Origin: Nematopogon swammerdamellus | Lineage: Eukaryota; Arthropoda; Insecta; Lepidoptera; Adelidae | Direction: 5' to 3' | DNA: 64,000 nucleotides | Assembly (NCBI GenBank): GCA_946902875.1 | Contig: OX336341.1 | Location: forward strand, 1,054,001-1,118,000 | In this document: positions 46,201 through 58,200 of the stretch, piece after piece | How the letters are laid out: each line of letters begins with the position of its first letter | How positions within the stretch are numbered: position 1 is the stretch's first letter | The notes under the pieces: model-generated | Databases searched by the model: none | The model's input: the letters and a program-made list of their open reading frames with translations, nothing else | Told to the model about the DNA's origin: nothing | Translations under genes and position numbers: made by a program

Positions 46201-49200
46201 ACGAGTAATAGTCGACCAACTTATAAAATATACGGACGACAGCCATCATTTCACTGTTGAAGAACTTTTTCAAATTAACATTCATTTATTTCCCCTACGA
46301 AAATATACAAATAATCAAATAATTTATTTTGATAGGGTTCCACAACTACGGAAACCTACACTGCGCGTGGCCCGACACGCACTTGGCCGCTTTTTTTTTT
46401 ATTAAATTGTATTGTATTGTATATATTTATTGCACTCAAATAGAATATGGGCAAAAGGTAACACTTAATGCCTCTAGGCATTTTCTAACAGGATACCTTT
46501 GGGGTATGATAACTGCTAGGTGAGTGGCGGAAAGAGAAGTTTAAATATTATGATATGACAGATGTACGAGAATACAGAAGATAGATAAACTTATTACTTA
46601 AAGATAGATAGATTTTTTATTAAATCAATACTTTCCTGTAAAAATCGCTTTTTATTTGAAGAAAACAAAATTAAAATAAAACAATCAAATAAATTTATAA
46701 TTATTTTACACTAAATAAAAGAATTAAACATAAGATATATAACAAAGATATACTAAACAAAATACAAAATTTATATTTTTTTTTATTTGGGTCGCCCCGG
46801 AGAGATGGACAGATGACCTAAAAAAGGTAGCCGGGAGTGGACGGATGAGAAGGGCGGAAGACCGCGTGTGGTGGCGTGCCTTGGGAGAGGCCTGTGTCCA
46901 GCATGATTTGTGGACAACCTTTCCGTGCCTGTGCGTGTACAATGTTCGGCTCACAGGGCGTAGGTCAGCTAACGACCTCACCTTATAGAAAGCACATTAC
47001 TGTGACCTCACCTTCATAAATACCACATTGATAGGCTAATTTCTCATATTGATTTCTGCTCATTATGATACCGAAGCTCGCGCAACCATTTTATTACCGA
47101 CGTAAACGCAAACTCCCATCTAGAATCTATCATAGACAATCTGGTGCGTTCCCCTCACTCACATACGCATGAAGTAATTAGCAAACTGTGTTAAGTCTTC
47201 TTAACTAGCAGACTATGTTATAAATACTTAACTGTTCTTACTGCTTGCCTCGTTCATAGGTTATTTGGTGCTATTGAGCACGTTCAGCGCTCGACATTCG
47301 TAATTTTTTTGTTTATTTAGAACGCGACACATGGCGCCGAGCCACCTATAAGGTGTCTAACGACGCCCTTGGACATTAGGTCGTACGCGGGAGTTGCGAA
47401 TGCCGTGCCGGCCTGACAGGTGCCTATTCACGTCTCTCTTGAAGTACCCGAGACTATTTATTTATGTTTATTTATTTACTGTTTTATTTACATTTTAGGC
47501 GTTTCCCCTTAAACTAGTCCATAGGCTGTACTATGAGGGGCAGTGCTTTCATTATTACAACTAAAGCGGGTCACATCATGATTAAAATTAATATAGTAAC
47601 TTATTATAGACACTTATTATAATAGTAACTTAACATAATATACCTACGTACGACATTTCAGTTTTTAACAATACTTGGGGGAAATATGTGGGCAGGGAGA
47701 GCGTTCCAGAGTTTGTTTACCAGTTCTGCCGAGGAAAGATCTGCAGAACCGATTGGTAGAGAGCGTTTCAACTAAATCTTCCCTTTGCCGTTATGTTGGA
47801 TCCACTGTTAGTGTCACTGTCAGTGCTTAAATTCGTGTTGCCAGATTGTGAAGATAATATTACCTAATAATGTAAACGGTATTGTATTTACCGTATAATA
47901 AATACGGTACATACCGATAATTACGGGTAAATCTGTACACATAGCAACCCTCACGCTGTTTTGACAGATAGACAGTGGAGCCAACATAACGGCGAAGGGA
48001 AGATTTAGTCGAAACGCTCTTTACGCATCCGTGGTAAGTCTAGCAGCGTTTATGGATGCAATCCCTGCCTAGTGCGCATTGTGCGAAGGTGGAAATTCAT
48101 AATCCGCACAATCACCACACAACTACCTTGACATTGAAGCTTACGTAGCAGTTAAAAGAAAAGCTATAAGGCCGACTTGCCGTAAACCTTCTAATGGCCA
48201 ATCAATTTACAAGCAACAGATATATTTATACTCTCATCACGGCGAAGCAAGAATGTTGTAACATCATTTTGGGGCCATGCTTAATAGAGATTCCTCATTT
48301 TATGGAAACCTGGCACGGTTGACTATATCGTAGTATGTCTCGGTTTAATGTACTAACATAATTAAGTGGATACAAATTACGCATCAAAGTTTGACAAAGG
48401 CTCTTTACACCTGATACACATAATAAAAATTTCAAATGTAATTCAATAAGTCTCACTCTAACACAAATAGTGTAGTATTTTAAAGGAAATCTAAATACAA
48501 AATAACAATTAACAAGTAAAAAAACCTATATTAAATAACATTAAATGTCTTTTTAGTCAGAACTCTTAGTAAAATTGTTAATCTTACTCTCAAACTGTAT
48601 TGTCGATAGGCTTTGGGCGATCTTATTATGTGGGTAGTCAATAAAATAATTGCAATAATATGTATAAAAAAATATACCCTGCGAAGTTTCTTTCCGGTTC
48701 TTCTTCGTGGGTGTAATCAAACCGAATAGAACAAATTCTTACAAGTTCGAGCGCAGTCTTAGGCCTGGCGCGCACGGGGAACCGCGAAGAGACAAGACAG
48801 TAAGCAACTGTTTCGTCGTAGTCGCGGCGACTGTGTGATGTGCGCGCACGAGGGACAACAGTTGCCGACGACGCGCCCGCTCTGATGACATCAATGCTGA
48901 CATTCAGAAAGATGAAATTTAGGGGACAGTCATAAACATAATTGTGGACTCATCCGCTATGGCAAGAGAGGGTCACACTGAGCAAATTTCCCACTTTTTA
49001 CTATAAGCTGCGATTGTACCCTGATACATTTTTCTAATATTTTCGAACGAGTATGAGTGCGAAAATCATGTCTGATGTCTTGCAACGACGAAGAGACATC
49101 AGACATAATTCTCCCATGGCGACCACGTGAACACTGGCGCTCGGCGACAAAAAGTTGCACCGTGCGCGCCCTTCCTATGACAACATTATGACAAACACGA

Positions 49201-52200
49201 ACGCGGAGACAGATTGCGACAGTTGCGTTGCTTCGAAGTTGCCTGTGTTGGAGACAGAAAAGTTGCCGGGTGTCTGCGTCGCCTCGTGCGCGCGCCTCCA
49301 TAGACCCCCATATAACCAGGAGACAAATCTGTCGTGTCACGAGCTGTCGTGTCGTAACCTGTCGCCTCGTGCGCTATAGGTTTTACTGCCATATGAATGA
49401 TCAATAAACAATAAACAACAAATAAACAATATCACTTTGTTTCTTGTTCGATTTGTAGGCTATCGAAGCGCTATCCCGGCTGTTACTGCGACGTTCGAAG
49501 ACGCCCAAGTTACGATATGGGCTCTCAAAAGCCCAAATGTCAACAGCAAAGGGTTGCATGGCTCCAACACTGCCTGGCATGACACTTCGCTGGGCATTGT
49601 TTCGTGAGGGGAAGTGAAATTGACTGCTTCAATATCTTGGGTTCATCGAAGCACCTACGAATGTCAATTTTAATTCAAACAAATTGAGATTTTTTTATGG
49701 CATCTGATATGGTGGGCTGCGTCGTCCGCTACATCTGTGATCTTAGGCAATCTCACCTTGGTTCTTGGTGGACTAGGTGCCGTGACTGTGCCGCCCCGTT
49801 TACTCGTGCCGACTACACTGAACTGGATCATGCCGACTACACTGAACTGGACGAAAAATACGAACTATTTTCATACCAACTTGAACCGTATTACCATTCA
49901 GTACGAAGTGGTATTGAAACCAACCGGTTAATCCATGTTCTTGTGCATCCATTTGGCCGTGTCGGCTTTCCCGTGTTCGACTAAAATCACGATTTAATTT
50001 CAGCATTTCGATGACGAGCTTTGAATTGTAAATTGTAAATTTTACATCCAGAGAAGAGAATACACAGGAAAGAACTTTAATTATTTGGTTTTTAGATCGA
50101 TGTTCACTTTGTAAACTGAATGGTCTACATTATCATGCACGAGTACTTGCTCTATGCATAGTAACGTAGGTACCTACAGTTATTCCTCTATGGTTGGTCA
50201 TAAACTGTGACCATTGTTCCAAGGGTCAGGTCATATTTTATCTGCGGTCATCCGGGTCAGAGGCTAGGCGATAGTCCTCGTTAGGTCTTTATGGGGATTC
50301 CGAGGCCGGCACAACTACACAAGACTTTGTTATCACAGATTCTCGGATACTGGAGCAAGATTAGAGAATTTTATTGGGTTAGTTTCTTTGGGAGATAGGT
50401 CACTTGTTCATAGATGCGGTTCTGGTTGGCAGTTACATTCATTTTGTAAGTTTTACGACTAAAGACATAGTCTAATAATAGAGTTGGGTGAAAATGTAAT
50501 GACAGTTCTTCAAGTTGCAACTAGCTTTTAGCCGCGGCTTCGCTCGCGTGAAGTTAGAAAAAAATGCTTGCTCTCCCGAAGAAAGTAAGCTATTATGAGC
50601 GAGGCCGAAGGCGAGCTGCGTTCTGATATGCTTTCCCGATAATGGTTAGTTACTAAGAGGCCGAAGGCCGAGCTATCGTTTTATTATCATGTAGGCAAAT
50701 CCACATTCGACAAATTAATTTGAATTTATCCTGTATAATTTATAACTAAACTTTTTAAACCGCCTTAAAACAATTGTTTTAGCATTTGTTAAATTAATTA
50801 TAAGAGAAAGTAAAATTGTAATATTTTTTCACTATTACTCAAACAGATTAAGTGAGTCTCTCATCTGTTTATTAATTTAAACAGTTTTTGTTTAGACCAC
50901 TTGAAGACACGCTTGCATTGTCAGATCAAATATCATATATACTTAGGTACTTTGTTTAAGATGAAAATTTCAACAAAAAGTTGGTACTCAAGGCGAGCTT
51001 AATGCAACAAGGCATCTTATCCTGTCAAACATTTGTCATTAGGGAGTGGTACGTGTATGTATGTAGGTAGGGATTGGTAAGTAGGTAATGTGATTATGAA
51101 TTAGCGAATATGCTTCACATGGAAAATTGCACACGAAGCTGCGGGAGAAATCCCACAAGAATGATTGATTAAGCGAGGTAAGTGTTATTAGTATAGTATT
51201 AATTTTTATTTGAAAGTAAACTTTCGTCAGCCTCGGTAGCTCAGTGGTGCGGTTGTTCGACTGTTGTTAAGCAACCCTGAGCGCGGTCAGTTCTTGGATG
51301 GGTGACCGCTCGACCGTTGGAAGCTGACCGTGGTTCGATTTCCACGACAAACTGTAGGGCCCTTCCCTTCTTACCTTACTAGGTGGTAGGGTTTATCCCG
51401 CCCGGGTTGATACCACCGCACTGAATGAAGCGTCGGTCGAAACGGCTATGTAAATAGTTCGTGTTTTCCGTCAAGTTCAGTGTAGTCGACATGAAAATGA
51501 AGGAAAGCACTGACATGGTCCGGTGTGCTGACATCACGGATGTTGTAGGTGATGTAGCCAACCGTGTCAGTTTCCATAAAAAAAACTATAATAGTCCGCG
51601 AATATTTTGACAAGTAATAAAATAGGTAAAAGAATATAGAGGGCGCTTACAGGCATTCTTACTGCGGCATGTTGCCAGATGTCCGGTTTTGGACCGCACA
51701 GTCCGGTTTTTGAGGCTTGTGTCCGGTCCCCAAATAATGATAAAACGGACACCAAAACGGGATTGACTGGGAGAAATTCCTGTAAGGGATAAGTCCGCAT
51801 TTGCCCCTCATGTAAATTACTTATCGTTTGTTACTGTAAAATGTTTTGGAGTAGTAATAAATTTATGTCTATCTATCTATCAAAACGTGCGGATTTTTCT
51901 TCATATAACGCAGATATTTACATTTTCAGAACATTTTAATACTAATCTTACCGTGTTCTTCCATTTTGCAGTAAGTTCGCGATCAATTCAACACTTTTAT
52001 TCAATACTCTATCTCCCATCCAATTTCAAAAGTAGGTAAAGGTCATGAAACATTTGGTACATAAAATCAACATGAAAAGTCAAAGGCCCTTTGATGAAAA
52101 ATGCCCGGTTTTTTCAACTGAACCATCTGGCAACCCTGTGCACACCGGCTTGTTGTTACCACAAGACTAGATATCTAAGAATGAGTTCTAAGAAGTGCAT

Positions 52201-55200
52201 CTAGATTGGAGCTTCGGCCGGCGTACGTAGCACGTAACACCAATAAAGATGTTGCCGGCTAATTGTTTAGGCCGCTCTGCGTGCGGTGGTGCCGACCCAT
52301 CCCCATTCCCATGGCTTTGTTTGAAATTGTGAAGTAGATTATGTATGGTAGGATACGACAACGCACGGTTCGTTTTAATGTTTGATGAATTTTCCTAAAG
52401 TGTGAAAACTTGAACCCTTGGATTCTAGTCAAATGTGAAAACTACCAGAATGTTTATTTCAAGCAAACATTACTAAGGTGAGATAATTTAATATTAATTT
52501 AATTTTAGTATTGCCGCGTGGGGCCGGTACTTAATAAGAATAGTCCCACTGCATCTCTCCCCGTACATGTCGTAAAAGGCGACTAAGGCATAAGGACACG
52601 TGCCGTGCGAGGGCGACAGGCCAGCCACATCTCATCTCGGCACGGTCCTTCCACCGAGTCACGCAGCAGGTGGGTATTCGTGCCTACTTGCTGCTTGATA
52701 GTTATCTTGTCCGAATACTTTGCTAAACATGGTGGTCGGTGTTGTGCTGTAATGAATAAGAGTACTTGCAGCACAACACCGATTACTCTGCTTACCACGA
52801 TTGTCGGGATACAGCGTGTGGTACCTACCTAGGAGCTTACCTTGTTACTTTTGGGTTTATTATGATAACTAGCGACAAAGGGTGCAAATGATTTCAATAT
52901 ATCTATCTCTTGATTCGAATCCGATAATAATTTTCGTACATTATGTTGAATATTTGTTATATTTTCCTACAGTTTGCATATTCTGTGTCATGCAACTTCT
53001 AATCCAGTGTACCTAACCACAAGACTGTAATACACTCCAGCGCCTAAGTATCCACACCTAGCGGCGGCGGCGTTCGTATTCGTCTACCACTGAATAAATA
53101 TACTTGTAGAAGGCATATGCACTCGCACACTTGGCTTTAATTTTTTTTTTTATGCAAGCAATGCTTGCCTTCGGTCGTGTCAGCTACACTGTGCTGAACG
53201 GAATACGAACTATTTACATAGCCGTTTCGACCAATTTTTCATTCAGTGCGGTGGTATCAACCCGGGTGGGTTAAACCTTACCATCTAGTAAGGTAAGATG
53301 GAAAGGGCCCTACAGTTTAACGTGGAATCCATACTGGACTAGAGAAGAACACAGACGTATGCGGCAATCTTAAATCTAGTGCGGTGATACTAACCCAGTC
53401 GACTACAATTTGAGCCTACCACCGAGTAAGAGGCAAGGGAAGGGACCTGCAGTTTTACACCGGTAACGAACGGTGAAGTAGCAGGTGTGCACTGTGCACG
53501 TAAATTTTTCCGTCAGAAAAAAACTCATTGGTACACGCCGACCGGATTCGAACCGCGGACCTCTCGCAAGAGAAGCCGTCCGAAGACGCTCAGACCACTC
53601 GGCTACGCGCCGCGTATCATGCCAAGCACTCAACGTGAATTAGTGTCCGAATCGCTACTCACTCCAGCCCCGAAAATGCTACTCACGGAACCCAAGATTT
53701 CGAATTTGTTACGTTTGCGGTTCGAACCCTCGGTCCATGGAGCAATGAAGCCAATAGCTTTTTGAAGAGGCATGGGCCTCTGGGCCTGCTTCATTCAATC
53801 AAGGGCCTGCCATCCAGCGGGGTAATGCAGCAAGTGTTCTAGGAACATTTGTAAACGCCCCTTTTTTGATAGTTATTTTCATTTTTGTTGTAGGTTTTAA
53901 TTCTTTAGTTACTAGAATTCCTTTTTTTTATTATAAAAAATAAATGCTCAGACTTGATCGGTGTTTTTAGGTATCCCGTACGGAAGCCTATTACAAAACC
54001 TCCGCCGTCCGTCTGTCCGTCCGTCTGTCCGAGGGCTGTATCTCTTGAACCGTAATAGGTAGCCCATTGAAATTTTCACAGAATATGTGTTACTATGGCG
54101 GATATAACAACAAATAAGAAAAGAAAAAGTTAAAAATTAAGGGGGCTCCCATAAAACAAACGTCCGAAAAATGGCTTAGTCACACTATTGAATAATAGAT
54201 GGCGCCACAGGCTTTTATACATTGCATTGTTGAAAGACAAAATATAGGCGGATAATAGCGGATAGATACGGAAACCTCCGTGCGCGAGTAAAACTCGCAC
54301 TTAACAAATTTGATTTAACTTCTAACATGTGGGCTTTACTTTGCTTATATTCTCTGCCTCGAGCTTGCGACGCAGTAGGCTCGCCGCGGTGCGGTGCGGT
54401 GGTAGCACCACCACCATGCTCTGCGTCGGCTTCGTTGTTTCACCCAGTTGTGCGGAGATGCGCTGATAGCGTCAGATTATCGTGGCGGGCCGCTGTTTTA
54501 ACAAGCAGGGCAGCTGTGACGCGCGTACAGGCATTTATACAACACGCCGTTATGCCCCATTTATTTGTTCTAATTACTGGATCAACATTTATATAAAGGA
54601 TAATTTTTATTTAAAAAAATTGCCTACATGCATTTTAGTTAACGCATATTAAATGCAGAGTTATTTAGATTGTTTATGTGCATAGTTAAGACTGCTCTTC
54701 TTTTGAGGGTCCCGGCGCAAAATTGCTTAAAAAGGGATTCTCATGGGATCACTTTGGTTTCTGTCTGGCTGTGTCGCATGCAGATATCTCTTGATCTACT
54801 GAACTGATTTTTTTTATTTACACCTTCAGGTAGAATCTAACCTAACGTAAGAATTAAATACATACATATTCTTACAACGATATTCTTCAGGTATCGATCC
54901 TCACGGGGCGGCACGGCGTCAATATAAGCCACAGTTCCATCCGACACAAAGGCACCGGGCTATGTAACAATATTTCTCAACCAGACCAAGCTACTCGGCA
55001 ACGAACGGGCAGTGTGCAGTTACTCAAAGAAATCCACATCGCAGACACTGCATTGTCATACTGCCATATTGTTAGACTGAACTCTTGTCACAATTTGTTC
55101 TATCATTTGTAAATCCCAATTTTTTTTTCCTACTAGAAAAAGTATATCTTGTTTTCCTATGCGCCTCATGTGCGTATGTGATTTTAAGTGAGTTTAAGGT

Positions 55201-58200
55201 GACGTGAGGCTGCGTCTGACTCGAATTTCAAGAAGTCTACCACGAATATTACTCACCTGACAGATTCAGTTTTAATATGTGTAATACTTCACCTATCAGC
55301 GGAGATCGATAGCATTTTGAAAACACGATTTGATTAACTTCGCTCGATAGAAAAAAATCATGAACATGCCTCTGAATTTAGTTATAAAAACGTATTTAAG
55401 GCAACATGACCAAATCAAGACTTTGAAAAAAAAATATTTTATGTGTTGAATATATATCTAAATGCTTAGCTTTTTACTTTTTTGTTTCGATCCGTAGATT
55501 TGGAATAAAAAAATAAAAACCTAATTTTTTATTGATTGATTGTGCTGCATCCTACTCCAACCAGCGAAAGCGGAAGAGGATTTATTAAAGATTATGAAAG
55601 AGGAAGTTATTTTAAGTGATAGCTGACGTTATTTTGTTACGCGTGTTGGGTGGGAGCAGCGGAAGATCAGCGCTGCAGCGCTCTCATCGCGAGGGAGCCG
55701 CAGCATACAAGCTGAGCTGACTCCCTGTTCCTCCTAGCCCATACTTACTGAAGTTAATGAGGAAATAAATGCTATTACATAAATACCTATTATATACCTA
55801 TAGGAAATAAATGTTACTATATTCTATTCTGTTCTGTTCTGTTCTATTCTGTTCTGTTCTATTCTGTTCTGTTCTATTCTGTTCTGTTCTATTCTATTCT
55901 ATAGGTTGCGTTAATTTTACATTGCTACCTACATTTGGTCGGCATGCACTACATTTGCTTGAGACAGGAAATGCGTTAGCAAATAAATTTGACTGAGATA
56001 GTACACGTATACATGTATTTTGTCTTTGTCTATATTTCTCTCTCGCCACCTCGACAGGTTGATCGTCGTCTATTGTATTAACTATGTTTGGCAGTAGGTA
56101 CGTATACAGGTTAGCGCGCTGTTCGAATAGTTATGAAACTGAAGAGCGGTGGCCAGTGGGGCGTGGCGGCCGGGTGGCGGGGCGGCGGCGGCGCGGCGGC
56201 GGCCCGTACCTTATAAAATGTATCAGGGTCGCCCACGGAGAAGATCGGTAGAAGGAAATAAGAAATAAGGCCCATGTTACAACAAATTTTAACTCGATTT
56301 AGACGTATCAGCCAAGGCTGCCTGTCTAAAATAAACAAATAAATAATAATTTTAATAGAAACTGACACGGTTGGCTACATCACTACACTATGTAAATATG
56401 TAAAATTAATATAAATGTATTTTAAAACTGTGAAATAAAGAACATGAAATAATTTATTCATCAACACATTGTCCTTGGGAAACTAAATGTTGAAGATTGT
56501 CGGAATCGGGTAAATTTTGCCAAAACATTCTTCTATTTTTAGGCATTAGAGGAAGAAATTTTTCGATTATTTTTTTTTTGTTTCTATTCCTCGAAGTACT
56601 ACATTTCGCTCCTTAATTTTTGTCACGTCAAACTTCTTTTGTAGAAAGTCTACAAAAGAAATTTGTCCAAAGAAATACTCGTAGTTCACTTTCTACTACA
56701 TAGGTATTTGCTAATTATTAACCATGTTTTTTTTTATAATAAAATCGCAAGACCCTGACGACACACACCCTTCGCTAACCAAGTGCTGACAAATAACCGC
56801 AAATTGCCGCAAAATGTGTATTTGATTGACGTTTATTTGAATTGCAAGTATTGCAACTGACACGTAACGTCAAATTAGACAGGTGACATTTTGGGTATTG
56901 CCAGTGCAAAACTGTAATATTCCTTATTAAAACCAAGTATCACATTTTTCACACCATAACAAAAGCAAGCATGAGACGAGTTACCAAATAATAATCAAGT
57001 ATCTACTGGAACATACTTGCTTTTGGAGTGGGGATTTGTCACATACTATGTTAAGAAATGGGAACTTAAAATTAAATTTAATATTTACCCAAAAAGTGGA
57101 CGATACTTGCTTTTTACGCTTACTTATCTTGGGAAATATTGGAGATAGAATTTTTTTCGTATTTTTTCCAGATAGAGCATAAAAAAGTAAGTACAATGGT
57201 GCAAAAAAACGTGTTTAGGTAAAAGTGGCACATACTTTGTTTTGTTTTGGGGCGGCCGTACAACATCCGCGATGTCAGCCCATAACACCAGGTGAACTTG
57301 GTGCCACGTCAGTGCTTCCCTTCAATTCATGTCAGCTACACTGAACTGGACTGAAAACACGAACTATTTACATAGCCGTTTCGACAGACGTTTCATTCAG
57401 TGCGGTGGTATCAACCCGGACGGGATAAACCCTACCACCTAGTAAGGTGAGAAGGGAAGGGACCTGCAGTTTGTCGTGGAATCCGAACCACGGCCAGCCT
57501 CCAACAGTCGAGCGGTCACCCATCCAAGTACTGACCGCAACCAACCCGGGCGGGATAAACTTGTATGGTAGTACACTACATTTAAAGTCATATTTTCTAT
57601 TTACAGTTACCTAATTATAATATTACCACCGATATGATTAGCAAACCACGCATGAAACATTTACAGAAAAAAATCTCCATAAAAAAACTCATTCCGACAT
57701 TACTTACTCATAGATCACGACCGGACAATACGCACCTTGTTACTACACTACTTGCGTCATTCCACAAAAACAATGAAAATTACTCGCCAATCGTTTTCAC
57801 TTTTCATATCTCGCGTATCCATCTCCATAATAATTAAAGTAGAGTGCGGCACTATGTAAAATGACGCGCCCTTCTATATCCCCGCTGCATCGACGGGCCG
57901 TGTCAACTTTCAACGAATAAGATCTACGAAAAATCCGTTCTCGAAACGGCCAGCCTTTACGCGTAGTGAGCAACGCCTTGAATTGTGCATTAAAAACCAT
58001 CTCGTAGCTGAAATATAGTGAATGAAATTATGCGCGCTAGGAAGCCAGGATGTGCTTTTTGAACAGAATCATAACAATGGGGTTATAATATGCTTTAATT
58101 TAGGCCACACTTCGTGGTCAGAGCATTAGTTAAAATGGGGTCACCAAACATTTACTCGCTAGTTAGTGCAGAGGTTGTTTGTTCCGTTTACGTAATTGAT

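Noticed and set aside
56210..56260. Internal exon starting after TTCCTTCTAC with an AC acceptor
   Set aside because: An AC acceptor would need a U12 AT-AC intron, but the upstream donor is an ordinary GTGAGT and the phase does not fit.
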